Part shown: piece after piece, positions 40,603 to 51,328 of the stretch | Layout: each line of letters starts with the position of its first letter | How positions within the stretch are numbered: position 1 is the stretch's first letter | Source of the DNA: Psychrobacter sp. JCM 18901 | GTDB taxonomy: Bacteria; Pseudomonadota; Gammaproteobacteria; Pseudomonadales; Moraxellaceae | Direction: 5' to 3' | NCBI RefSeq assembly: GCF_000586435.1 | Contig: NZ_BAWH01000004.1 | Location: 92,329 to 156,328 of the forward strand | Length of the DNA: 64,000 bases | Notes under the pieces: generated by a model | What the model was told of the DNA's origin: nothing | The model's input: the letters and a program-made list of their open reading frames with translations, nothing else | Databases searched by the model: none | Position numbers and translations under genes: made by a program

Positions 40603-40917
40603 CCTGTTAGTGACATACTTCATGTTTATCTGACAAAAAAACGTCATCTTTAATTACACTGGCTCCTATAAATTATATAAACTGACAATTTTTAGCAAGT
40701 TAAGAGTAACACTAATCAAAATATATAGGTAAAAATAGTACGTAATTGACAATATTGAATGTGTCGTACATTTTATGTATTGATTTAGAAGTAATGATCA
40801 CTGTATTTATAAATTGGCATGATAAGTGCTTTATCTAATATAAGAAGTAAATAAATTATATAACTGAAGATAAGCTGTCCATTAAGCTATTTTCTTATTC
40901 TCTAAAAAGGAAATCAT
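40603..40917. other. Intergenic region before pilA
   Basis: About 315 AT-rich bases with the sigma-54-like promoter at 40814-40831 and a probable upstream activator region. No strong terminator for the minor pilin operon is seen. Confidence 0.55.
40814..40831 (+). promoter_or_regulatory. Sigma-54 (RpoN) type promoter of pilA
   Basis: TTGGCATGATAAGTGCTT places GG at 40816-40817 and GC at 40828-40829, the 12-base separation required for -24/-12 promoters. The -24 part matches TTGGCA well; the -12 part (TGCTT) is close to TTGCT. Transcription would start near 40840, about 78 bases before the pilA ATG. RpoN with PilS/PilR controls pilA in Pseudomonas, which supports the reading. Confidence 0.72.
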
Positions 40918-41346
40918 ATGAACGCTCAAAAAGGTTTTACCCTAATCGAATTAATGATCGTTATCGCCATTATCGGTATTCTAGCTGCGATAGCACTACC
41001 TGCTTATCAAGACTATACGAAGCGTGCCCGTGTTGGTGAAGCTTTAAGTCTAGCTGGTGGTGCTAAAACAGCAGTAACTGAGTTTTATTCTTCTAACAAC
41101 GCATGGCCTGCCAACAATACGTCAGCAGGTCTCCCTGCAACTCCAGCAGATATTAACGGTAATTCAGTAACTAGTGTTACAGTAAATAATGGTAAAATTT
41201 CTGTAGCAGTTAAAGATAACATTGAAAATGGCAAGGTATTGATATTATCACCTAGTGCCGCAACAGGTAGTGTAACTTGGAACTGTAAGGCTGCCGCTGG
41301 TACTACTATCAATGTTAAATTCCTTCCATCAGAATGCCGTACTTAA
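40918..41346 (+). CDS. pilA: Major type IV pilin PilA
   Basis: Structural subunit of the type IV pilus. The leader is MNAQKG, cleaved before [27 protein letters not shown] (methylated Phe1, Glu5). The globular part has the [14 protein letters not shown] helix end and a C-terminal disulfide loop, Cys123 to Cys140. Length is 142, normal. AAGGA lies 6 bases before the ATG. It has its own promoter and terminator, so it is expressed separately from the minor pilins. The TfpO/PglL-type ligase gene directly follows. The Ser/Thr/Ala-rich surface ([21 protein letters not shown]) offers candidate O-glycosylation sites, although the C-terminal serine used by one TfpO type is not the last residue here (it ends RT). 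Confidence 0.95.
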   Translation: MNAQKGFTLIELMIVIAIIGILAAIALPAYQDYTKRARVGEALSLAGGAKTAVTEFYSSNNAWPANNTSAGLPATPADINGNSVTSVTVNNGKISVAVKDNIENGKVLILSPSAATGSVTWNCKAAAGTTINVKFLPSECRT

Positions 41347-41367
41347 ATATTGATATATTATTTTGTC

Positions 41368-41403
41368 AAAAAGGGGGGAGGGCTATATGCTCTCCTTTTT
41401 TTT
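41368..41403 (+). terminator. Terminator of pilA
   Basis: AAAAAGGGGGGAG pairs imperfectly with CTCTCCTTTTT, followed by a run of T. The G6 run may be miscounted, so the exact stem is uncertain. Confidence 0.75.
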
Positions 41404-41434
41404 ATATTATTATTTTGTTATATAAGTATTGTCT

Positions 41435-43199
41435 ATGTTGACACGCATTAAATCCTCATTGAATACTGATTTGGTATTAGTGTCCATTGTATTATTAGCT
41501 TATGCAGTAGGGACTCTGACCGTATTAAGGTTTTTACCCAGTCAGTTGGATTTTATCCCTAATACTATTGTCATTTTTATTCTTAGTGCAGGTTTAGGGC
41601 TAATATTAATAAGAGCACGTTTATCAAAAATTGGCCTAGATACCATTTTTTTGGCTGCTATTATTTGTGTGGGTAGCTATCCAGCCTTTTTTTATTCATT
41701 ACGACTATTTGGATAATATAATATTTCCATTAGCCATTTTATTGTCGTGTCTTACCTTGTCTTTCGTTACTAATAACATTAAAGACAAGTCAGTTGTTGT
41801 CGTTTATCTAGCATATGGACTTGTAGTAATTGGTGTGTTGAATTTTTTTAGTTCAATTACAACAATATCTAGGTACTCGTTATATCCTACCGATTGTATT
41901 TATCAATCCAGATGATATACGTTTTTATGGTAACGTTGCTCAGCCTAATCAGCTTGCTTTTATCTATGCACTGGCTATCAGTGGTTGTCATTTTGTATAC
42001 AGTGAATATATCGCTAGATACCGTCTATGTATATTACCAATACTGTTTATATTGAGTACAGGGGTTGCCTTGTCTAGTAGTCGTGGCGGTCTGATTCTTA
42101 TCATTGCTTCTTTGTTCTTTTATATACTAAGTACTAAGGGTTGGGCTACTATTACTAAAAATATAATGGTAGTTTGTACTGCAATGTTTTTAGGTTATAT
42201 TTTTGGCTTATATCTATTAGATATTTATGTACAGCCAACAACAGCTGATGCAGTAACTAGAATGTCTGAAGGTAGCCTATATTTACGAGTAGAGCAGTTT
42301 CAGCAAGCATGGATGCAGTTTAAGTATCATCAGTTTACAGGGGTGGGTTTAGGTAATTTACTAGCGGACAGTCTAGAGCATATTAATGAGATGAAGTGGT
42401 TCGTTTTTTTCTATGCATAGTCATAACATAGTTTCGCAAGTCGCTGCTGAGTTAGGGGTTATTGGTCTGTTACTTTTATTTTTTTCCACTATTTATATTA
42501 ATACGAAGTCTCAAAGGAAATAGTACACCGCATAATGGGTTATTGTTCACGAGTTTGCTAATTATTGGTCTATATTCTTTTAGTGAATACCCTCTTTGGT
42601 ATACTAGATATTTGATTCTAGCTGTATTTCTATTAGCATTGATTAATACCAAAGTATTTAATGTAAATCTTAAATTAAATGTACTATTCGTTATATTGTG
42701 CTGCATTATCACTGTAGGTAGTGCTTACTATTATGTTCAATATAAGCAATATAGCCAAGTCCATAAATATACATTATCGTATGACTATAGCATTCTTGAT
42801 GAAATGTCCGATGATGAAAGGGATGAGTTCTCTAAGTATCAGATAGATATAGTTAATAATTTACCTTCTATCTTTGGATTTTCTGATTATAAAGAGTTAT
42901 TTATTTATTATCTGCTACCGACAAATTCTGAGCAGCTAAATGATAAGATTGCAGTCGGTAATCGTGTATTGACAAAGTATTTGGATGTCAATATTTTAAT
43001 CAAACAAGGCATATACTTAGCATTAAACGATCAACCAGAGGAAGCTTTGTACCTGTTTAAAGGTGCCTGTACGCTAAATCATAATCAAAAATGTAACGAA
43101 GTCAGTAAGATTTTACAGAAATTGGCTGATGCCAATGTAAAATTCAGAAATATAAATGATGCTTATATTAAATGGGAAATAGAAAATAATTTCTCTTAA
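41435..43199 (+). CDS. Pilin O-oligosaccharide ligase, TfpO/PglL type (Wzy_C family), frameshifted four times
   Basis: Polytopic inner-membrane ligase that would transfer a lipid-linked glycan to protein, most likely PilA, in the periplasm. Joined length is 586. The first 250 residues form several membrane helices. The conserved periplasmic loop contains SSRGGLILI and the PglL/WaaL motif HNIVSQVAAELGVIG. A long C-terminal part with tetratricopeptide-like features (EEALYLFKGACTLNHNQKC) fits the Wzy_C_2 region of PglL ligases. The breaks are four T7 runs (41687, 41843, 42404, 42479), each needing six. ATG 41435 lies 89 bases after pilA. O-antigen polymerase or ligase is the alternative; the position beside pilA favours pilin glycosylation. 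Confidence 0.82.
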
Positions 43200-43240
43200 T
43201 GTGTTCGAGGGTAAGCGATAATAGAAGTGACGGTGGTGTA

Positions 43241-44504
43241 ATGCAGCGATATTTATGGCAATACTTAAGTTTACGCCTTATTACAGGATGGCTGATAGTT
43301 GCGATACTGCCAGCTATTATTCTATTCTGGAACTATATCCTTAGTGATAATATTCAAATCACTCAGATCAATAGTGTGATTGCTAGTAGTAGTGTTATAG
43401 TATTTAGCTTGATAACTTTAGAACGTCTGACCCAATTCCCTGGTCAGAAGTCGATGGTCACGGTATTGCCTACGCTGCTAGGCATCGGAATAATAGTAGG
43501 GCTGGTGCTTTTTATCTTTCGTCTACCTTATTCTGTCTATTATCTAATCGCTAGTGCGGTTTTAGGGATGCTCTTTTGCTTTACTTCCCAAGTATATTTA
43601 CGGGCCGTCACGCAAGTGGTTATAGGCTATGTGCCTATCGGTCGATCTCAGAGCTTATTAGATATCACCCATGTGCGTTGGGTAGAGTTGACGCCATGCT
43701 TCAAGCCTACTCATCTTAGCTTGTCTTTTCATGCGGTCGTCGCTGATTTAGCAGATCAATCGCTGTCCGCAGAGTGGGAGCAGCTATTAGCAGAGACTGC
43801 GCTGCAAGGTACGCCCGTCTATAATGTGCTGCAAGTGCGCGAGTCGCTGACAGGGCGACTGCCTATCAAACACTTATATGAAAATAACCTTGGCTCACTA
43901 CTGCATCGCAGAGTTATTTATTAATAAAACGCCTAATGGATACGCTAGTTATTATAATGACTGCGCCTGTAGTAATACCTGTAGTATTACTAGTTGCCAT
44001 AGGTATCAGATGGCAAAACCGTCATAATCATGAATCAGTATTATTTACTCAGCATCGTATAGGACAAGGAGGTAAACTATTTACCATGTATAAGTTTCGC
44101 AGTATGATAGCTGATGCTGAATCTAATGGCGCTCAAATGGCGACGAGCAATGATATGAGGGTGACAAAATTTGGTAGCTTTATTAGGCAGACACGCTTGA
44201 TGAATTACCGCAGTTCATTAATGTTTTAAGAGGTGAGATGAGCTTGATAGGTCCCAGACCTGAGCAGCTAGACTTCGTCAAACGCTTCAACGAAACCATA
44301 CCTTTTTATCGTTATCGACATATTGTTAAGCCAGGAATATCAGGATGGGCACAAGTAATGCATGGTTATGCGAGTGATGAGGATGAAACTAAAGTTAAGC
44401 TTGAGCATGATTTATTTTATATTAAAAACTTTTCATTGACGTTAGACTTACTGATAGTAATTAAGACAATACAGACTATGGTTACGGGCTTTGGGGCAAG
44501 ATGA
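43241..44504 (+). CDS. Polyprenyl-phosphate sugar-1-phosphate transferase (initiating glycosyltransferase), frameshifted twice
   Basis: Starts glycan assembly by moving a sugar-1-phosphate from a nucleotide sugar to undecaprenyl phosphate at the inner membrane. The joined protein has about 421 residues. Four N-terminal membrane helices (about 10-115) and a cytoplasmic linker precede the catalytic domain. That domain carries LFTMYKFRSMIADAE, LDELPQF (after repair) and the hallmark MSLIGPRPEQ, then KPGISGWAQVMHGY. One break near 43920 needs a T added (LLIKRLMDTL restored); another near 44193 needs a G. It belongs to the long WbaP/WcaJ type and not the short PglC type. Its sugar specificity is unknown. 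It overlaps manC by ATGA. Confidence 0.85.
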
Positions 44505-45982
44505 TAATGAATGAAGAAGGGAAAACGCTCGTTGTTCCAGTAATTCTTTGCGGAGGCTCGGGTACCCGTTTATGGCCGTTATCACGCGAGAGCTATCCTA
44601 AGCAGTTTTTAAAGCTAGCAGGCGCTCATTCATTATTTCAACAAACCCTACTACGAATAAAGTCTTTGACTCAGGCTGATTTGACCATACAAGAGCCTAT
44701 TATCGTCACCAATGAAGCGCATCGGTTTTTAGTATTGGATCAGTTGCATCAGATTGATCAATCAGCAGAGATTATCTTAGAACCAATAGGTAAAAACACT
44801 GCACCATCTTTGACACTTGCGGCTTTAAAGGCTACTGATCTATACGAGAATGGAGTATTAATAGTGCTCCCTGCCGATCATGCTATTAATGATAATGATG
44901 ACTTTTGCTCAACTCTGAATAATGCGGTTAGTGCAGTAACTGCCAATAAGATTAAGATAGGTACTTTAGGGATAAAACCTACTTATGCTGAAACAGGATA
45001 TGGTTATATCGAATGTCAAATTGAGAGCACTGAGTCTAGTTATCATAAAATCGCAAGGTTCGTTGAAAAGCCTAATTTAAAGCTTGCGCAACAATATATT
45101 GAGCAGTCCAACTTTTATTGGAATAGTGGTGTATTTATTATCAAGAGCCAATTTTGGTTAACGGCAATTGAGAAGTTTGACAGCGATATTTTTGAGGGAA
45201 CCGCTAGCGCTTGGTATAACAAAAAAATTAGACACACCTTTTATCAGACCTAATGCTGATTTATTCCAAGCTATACCCAGTAATTCTATTGACTATACGG
45301 TAATAGAGCCCTGCACTAGTACAGATAGTAACTACCAGTTAGGCATGTTTGAGTTAGCATCTGGGTGGAGTGATTTAGGAACTTGGGAAGCTGTTAGTGA
45401 TTATCAGAAGACGGATAACGCTGATACTGATGGCAATGTCTGGCTAGGTGACGTCATAGGTATCGATACCGCTAACTGTTATGTCCATGCCGAACAGCGT
45501 TTGATCAGTCTATTAGGTGTAGATGATTTAATCATCGTGGATACCGATGATGCAATATTAATCGCAAACAAGTCACGTAGCAAGATGTCAAAAAAATAGT
45601 TAGCCAGCTCAAGAAAGACAAGCGAGTAGAGGCCACTACTCATCAAAAGGTTTATAGACCGTGGGGTTGGTATCAGAGTATAGATGAAAGCGAACGCTTC
45701 AAGGTTAAGCGGATCTGCGTGCAGCCAAAAGCCAGCTTAAGCCTACAAAAGCATCATCACCGTGCGGAGCATTGGGTAGTGGTGAAGGGTACGGCAGAAG
45801 TGCTATGTGATGATCAGACTATGCTACTCAGCGAAAACCAATCGACTTATATTCCACTAGGTGCTGTTCATCGCTTATCAAATCCAGGCAGCATTCCATT
45901 AGAGATGATAGAGGTACAGTCGGGTAGTTATTTAGAGGAAGACGATATCATCAGGCTAGAAGATAATTATGGTCGAGGATAA
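44501..45982 (+). CDS. manC: Mannose-1-phosphate guanylyltransferase/mannose-6-phosphate isomerase, frameshifted twice
   Basis: Bifunctional enzyme making GDP-mannose: the N-terminal domain joins mannose-1-phosphate and GTP, the C-terminal cupin isomerises fructose-6-phosphate. Seen: [23 protein letters not shown] (GTP site), [21 protein letters not shown] and FVEKPN. In the C-terminal domain, [21 protein letters not shown] carries the metal-binding histidines. Joined length is about 493. The A7 run 45221-45227 needs six ([12 protein letters not shown]). Near 45583 one A must be added. The start overlaps the preceding stop in ATGA. GDP-mannose feeds gmd and fcl a few kb downstream. No phosphomannomutase gene is in the window. 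Confidence 0.93.
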
Positions 45983-45991
45983 ATTCGCCTA

Positions 45992-47317
45992 ATGTGGGAT
46001 AGGCTACTACCACTCAAGACGCAGCTATTAGGTCACGAAGGTATCAGGCGCTACGGTGCTAATACCGCATGGCTAATGGGTGAAAAAGTCCTGCGTATGT
46101 TTATGGGTCTGTTCGTAGGCATTTGGGTAGCGCGCTATCTAGGGCCTGAGCAGTTTGGACTCCTGAGTTACGCACAGAGCTTTGTTTTCTTATTTACCGC
46201 TATTGCGACGCTGGGTCTAGACAGTATTGTTGTAAGAGAGTTGGTAAAAGATAGCTCCCAGAAAAACGTCTTATTAGGTACGGCCTTTACCTTAAAGCTT
46301 ATTGGCTCACTGTGTATCTTGCCGATCCTATGGTTCGGTGTGCAGTTCACTAGTAATGATAGCTATACCAATCTGCTTATCTTTATCATTGCCAGTGGCA
46401 CGATATTCCAGAGCTTCAATGTGATAGATTTTTATTATCAATCATCTGTATTATCGAAGTATGTTGCCTTTGCTAATACATTAACGTTAGCGATATCGAG
46501 TATCGTCAAAATCATACTGATATTAAATCAAGCGCCATTACTAGCTTTCGCTATAGTAGGTGTATTTGATACTGTTATTTTATCGTTAGGGTTAATTTAC
46601 TTCTACTGGCAAAAGACGCATTATTCATTAAAAGAATGGCAGTTTGATAAGGTAGTGGCGAAAAGGTTGCTGAAGGATTCTTGGCCTTTGCTAATAGGTG
46701 GACTATGTTTTGTAACTTTTTCAAATATAGATATAGTAATGTTGAAGCAATTCACCAGTGAAAGACAGGTTGGATTGTATTCTGCCGCTTATAAACTAAC
46801 TAATCTTTGGTATTTCCTACCTGGTTTATTGCTTAGCTCTCTAGCGCCAGCTCTTATTAACGCTAAAAACGATCCTGTAAATTATGATAGCAGGTTGGGC
46901 TTATTGACATCTTTTCTATTCTGGATAGCCTTCACTATCGCACTATTCACTACAATTTTTTTCTAAATATATTGTATTAGTAACATATGGTAATCAGTAC
47001 AAAGAAGCTGCAAACATAGTAGTCATTCTAATATGGGTCAATGTATTCATCTATTTAAATTCATCTTGGAACTACTCTAAAATTATACAAGGCAAAGAAT
47101 ATTCAATTTTATATTTTCATAGTTTAGCAGCGATATTAAATATAATTTCTAATGTACTTCTGATTCCTAAATATGGAGCTTATGGAGCTTCAGTTTCAAT
47201 AATAATGGCTCTATTGATAACTATGCTGTTATTTTCCATCTTCGATTTGGATATGAGGAAAATTATAAAAACAGTATTTACCTTGGGAATTATTAAGAAT
47301 GATAAAATTTTTTTTAG
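45992..47317 (+). CDS. wzx: Wzx-type polysaccharide/oligosaccharide flippase, frameshifted once or twice
   Basis: Multi-pass membrane protein (RfbX/MATE-like) that flips lipid-linked glycan to the periplasm. The N-terminal EGIRRYGANTAWLMGEKVLRM and VGIWVARYLGPEQFGLLSYAQSF are typical of Wzx. About twelve hydrophobic segments follow. The T7 run 46956-46962 must be six to continue IFSKYIVLVTYGNQYKEAANI. The C-terminal part (YGAYGASVSIIMALLITMLL) then runs into the T8 run 47308-47315. With nine T the frame stops at 47317, giving 441 residues, and the next gene opens inside it. The ATG is 9 bases after manC. The substrate is whatever glycan this cluster makes. Confidence 0.85.
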
Positions 47318-48451
47318 AGAAAAATTAGTATATTTAGTGAATCTATGGCGGAAAAGACCAATAAAAAATTACTATAATAAAAATTATGATAAAAAGGTTT
47401 TAATATCTTATATAACACAACCTTTTAGGAAACAGAGTTTCTCTCATACTAATTATTTCGAAGCTAAAGCCTTAGCTAAAGCAATGGATGATTTGGGCTA
47501 CTTAGTAGACATTATCGAATACACAACGACTAGTATTAGCAATATGAATAACTATGATGTAATCTTAGGTTTTGGCGATATATTCAAATTTTATTTTGAG
47601 AACTCTACTAAAGAGATGAAAACCATATACTATGGTACAGGTATGCATGTTTGTCATCAGAACACAGCTACTCTTCAACGATTGAAAGATGTTTATCATA
47701 AAAAAAGGAATTTGGATAACAGGGTCTGTTAGGTATGTAGACAAAACTTGGTCATATCAGACTACGTTAGTTGATGGGATCATAGCTTTAGGTAACGAAG
47801 AATGCGCTTCAACTTACAAGAAGCATTATTCTGGGGCTGTTCATTCTATTCCTGTACCATGCTATGTAACTAAAGATGCTAAAGAAATTATTGAGAAAAG
47901 AGAGTCAGACTCTAATAGGCATTTCCTATGGTTTGGAAGCTCTGGATTAGTTCATAAAGGCTTGGACTTGCTATTAGACTATTTTTCTATAAATAGTCAC
48001 ATAAATTTGCATATATGCGGTGATATTTTTTATGAAAAAGAGTTCATACGTGTATACAGCGAAGAAATTTTTGAATCAGCCAATATCTATGTGTACGGCT
48101 TTGTTGATATAACAACGATTGAATTTGAAGATATTTTGAAAAAAATGTAGTTTTTCTATACTCCCTTCATGTTCGGAAGGAGGTTGTGCAAGTTTAGTGA
48201 CGACCATAATGAATGGTGCGTTAATTCCTATTGCAACAAAAGAAACAAGTGTTAATTTGGAATATGGAATAGTCATCAAAGATTTTAGCTATAGAGAAAT
48301 CGATAAAGCTATTAGGAAATCTTTGGATCTAAATGATGAAGAGATAATAAATTTGCAGAAAAAAAATCTAGAACACTTTTGTGTTGAGAATACGCATGAC
48401 AATTATTTTGTGAATTTAAAAGAATCATTGGAGTCCATTCTGAATGACTAA
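47299..48451 (+). CDS. Putative glycosyltransferase (GT-B fold), frameshifted two or three times
   Basis: Probable GT-B glycosyltransferase of the glycan cluster. As read, the frame is fused to the end of wzx. If T8 (47308-47315) is nine, it starts at ATG 47299 with MIKFFFREKLVYLV and overlaps wzx by 19 bases. A7 runs at 47700-47706 and 48139-48145 need six (HKKGIWITGSVR and ILKKCSFSIL). Joined length is about 383. Seen: FRKQSFSHTNYFEAKALAKA, KTIYYGTGMHVCHQN, HFLWFGSSGLVHKGLDLLLD (a donor-site region like GT4 enzymes), and LPSCSEGGCASLVTTIMNG, the usual donor-binding glutamate region. The segment is very AT-rich. Sugar and linkage are unknown. Confidence 0.75.
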
Positions 48452-49212
48452 ATGCAAAGTTTGCAATTCAGCTTCAACAAAAAAATTCAAAGCATTAATT
48501 CTTAAAAAAATACGTAATTCAATATTATCTTTGCTCTAAATGTAAGTTCATCCAAACAGAAGAACCATATTGGTTAGATGAAGCTTACAAACAACCTATT
48601 AATACAAGTGATACAGGCTATATATCTAGGAATTTGTTAATTTCCAAAAAGTTAACATTTCTACTTTACTTTGTGTTCGATAAGAATGGAAAATATCTTG
48701 ATTATGCTGCAGGTTATGGTGTTCTAGTAAGAATGATGAGAGATATTGGTTTTAATTTCTATTGGGAAGATAAATATACAGATAATCTATTTTCTAAAGG
48801 TTTTGAATGGAATAAGGATACCTTTTTACAAGCAGTGACTGCTTTCGAAGTATTTGAACACTTCGTCAATCCTATTAAAGAAATTGAAAATCTATTAGGT
48901 ATATCAGATACTATTATATTTACGACAGAGCTTTATCCTAAACATAATGCTTCACCTGAAGAGTGGTGGTATTTTGGTTTAGATCATGGTCAACATATCT
49001 CTTTCTATTCTCAAGAAACCTTATATTATATAGCTAAAAAGTATGACTTGAGATTCTATTCAGATGGATTTATTCATATTCTGACTCGTAATCATATATC
49101 TTCTACCAAAATAAAATTATCTAGACTTTCAAATTATGGTGTATCTAAGGTAATTAGTAGATTTTTGATGACTTCTAGAACATTTGCAGATCATCAGCAG
49201 ATCGTCAGATAA
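48444..49212 (+). CDS. Class I SAM-dependent methyltransferase with N-terminal zinc ribbon, frameshifted once
   Basis: Likely methylates a sugar or sugar nucleotide of the cluster. ATG 48444 overlaps the previous stop by 8 bases. The N-terminus has two Cys pairs, CKVC and, after repairing the A7 run 48504-48510 to six, CSKC, forming a zinc ribbon. Then SAM motif I DYAAGYG, YWEDKYTDNLF and AVTAFEVFEHFVNPIKE fit the Methyltransf_23 type. The later WWYFGLDHGQHISFYSQETL is common in sugar-related methyltransferases of polysaccharide loci. Length is about 255. The region is AT-rich. Acceptor unknown. Confidence 0.75.
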
Positions 49213-49228
49213 TTAACGGACTACTTAG

Positions 49229-50338
49229 ATGAAAATAACTTATGACAATCAAATTTTTAACATGCAGAAATATGGTGGAATATCGAGATATTATACTGAG
49301 CTAGCGTTCCAATTGTATGACGAGAGCATAGACACGAAGGTATTTGCTGGACTCCATAAAAACGAGTACATCCAAAAGTATGAAGCTAGCTTCATAATAG
49401 GCAAGCAGACAACTTATTTACCCAAAACAGCAAACATATTTTTGAAAACCAATAATGTTTTAGCAGATAGTTACTTCAATATCAAAAGACCAGATATCGT
49501 ACATCGTACTTACTACAACAATAAGAACAAGATTAAAAAAATCTATCAATGTAATCACTGTCTATGACATGATTCATGAATTATTTCCTGATGATTTTTC
49601 AGTTAAAGATAATACTGCTGACTTAAAGAGTATTATTATCAAGCAGGCAGATCATGTCATCTGCATATCTGAATCTACTAAAAATGATTTGCTAAGAATT
49701 TATGATATTCCAGAATCAAATATTTCAGTCACTTATCTAGGCTATCATTCTCTACCAGATGTGAAATCAACCCATATTGAAAATCAAAATTTTAATAACT
49801 CTGAAAGACCTTTTTTGCTTTTTGTAGGGCATAGAGGAGGGTATAAGAATTTTTTTAAGATTCTTAAAAGCTGTCTCTATATCAGAAAAATTAGTGAAAG
49901 ACTTCGATATTGTTGCTTTTGGTGGTGGCAAATTTTCTGTGGATGAAAAAAGATATATTTCTGAATTAGGATTAGAAGAAAACCAAGTCAAAAACATTCA
50001 AGGCGGAGACAATATGCTATCAGTTTTGTATAGTAAAGCCACCCTCTTCGTCTATCCGTCACTGTATGAAGGTTTTGGTTTACCACCGCTTGAAGCGATG
50101 GATCATAGCTGTCCAGTAGTATGTAGTAATACCAGCTCTATTCCAGAAGTAGTAGGCAAGGCAGCATTGAAGTTTTCACCATTCGATGTTGAGGACATAA
50201 GTCATACTATGGAAAAAGTACTTTATAATTCTTCAATTAGAGATGACTTAATGTTAGCAGGATTGGAACGAACTAAAAGTTTTTCTTGGGAAAAAATGTG
50301 CTGCTGATACTTTAGAAGTATATAGGTCTATATTATGA
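49229..50338 (+). CDS. Glycosyltransferase family 4 protein, frameshifted three times
   Basis: GT-B retaining glycosyltransferase adding a sugar to the lipid-linked glycan on the cytoplasmic side. The N-terminal YDNQIFNMQKYGGISRYYTEL is the pattern of mannosyl/fucosyl-type GT4 enzymes. The acceptor domain has DMIHELFPDDF; the donor domain has FLLFVGHRGGYKNF and PSLYEGFGLPPLEAMDHSCP, with the conserved E-x7-E glutamates. Breaks: A7 at 49535-49541 and T7 at 49850-49856 need six, and A6 at 50291-50296 needs five. Joined length is about 368, ending TGA 50338. The gene 16 bases upstream is the methyltransferase. The next gene's ATG (50335) overlaps this stop in ATGA. Confidence 0.85.
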
Positions 50339-51296
50339 GTCAAAAAAATAGCACTTATTTGCGGAATGACAGGACAAGACGGAAGTTATTTAGCGCATTT
50401 TTTTGCTTAATAAAGGTTATAGCGTTTGGGGTACGTCAAGAGATGCCACAAACTCCAACAATATCAATCTAATTAGATTAAATATAGTCGATAAAGTAAA
50501 GTTGATTACGATGGAGCCTTTAGACTTTAGAAGTGTGTTGACCAGTATAAATCAGGTCGAACCTGACGAAATTTATTATCTAGCAGGTCAGTCCTCCGTT
50601 GGTTTATCCTTTGAGCTACCTTCCGAAACTATACAAAGCATAGTATTAGGTACTTTAAATATCTTAGAAGCATGTCGTATGAGTCCAAAGCCAGTACGTC
50701 TATATCAAGCAGGATCAAGTGAATGCTATGGAGATGTAGGCAAGGAAATCGCTGATGAAAGCTTTGCTTTCAAACCCAGTTCTCCTTATGCAGTCGCAAA
50801 AGCATCGGCATATTGGTTAGTAGATAACTATCGCAAATCATACGATCTTTACGCTTGTACGGGCATCTTATTTAATCATGAGTCTCCTCTAAGACCCAAG
50901 AGATTTGTTACTCAAAAGATAATCGAAAGTGCTAAAGCGATTTCTGAAGGTAAAATTGATAAAGTTACTTTAGGACGTATAGATATTAATAGAGATTGGG
51001 GGTGGGCTCCAGAGTATGTAGAAGCTATGTGGTTAATGCTTCAACAAGATGAGCCAGAAGATTTTATAGTAGCGACAGGACAGAGTTATTCTTTAGCAGA
51101 GTTTATCGATATAGCTTTTCAAAGTTTTGGATTAAAATGGCAAAATCATGTGGTTCAATCTGATGAATTTTATCGTCCCTCAGATATTGTTTTTAGTCAG
51201 GCTAATCCTAAAAAAATTAATGATAAGTTAGGTTGGCATACTAACACTATGCTTCCCCAAATCATCCAGAAGATGATTGAAAGTCAGTATTGGTGA
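50335..51296 (+). CDS. Short GDP-mannose 4,6-dehydratase-like SDR enzyme, frameshifted twice
   Basis: Extended short-chain dehydrogenase related to GDP-mannose 4,6-dehydratase but shorter (about 319 residues against 372 for its neighbour). The glycine-rich [20 protein letters not shown] binds the dinucleotide. AGQSSVGLSFELP, AGSSECYGDVG, SPYAVAKASAYW (Tyr-x3-Lys) and LFNHESPLRPKRFVTQKI are GMD-type. Two homopolymers, A7 50342-50348 and T7 50398-50404, need six. It might make a 4-keto-6-deoxy sugar, or act as an epimerase/reductase on the product of gmd. Having two related genes side by side suggests different steps. It starts inside the GT4 stop (ATGA). Confidence 0.8.
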
Positions 51297-51328
51297 GTTT
51301 GTGATTAATGAACACAGGAATAACTAAT

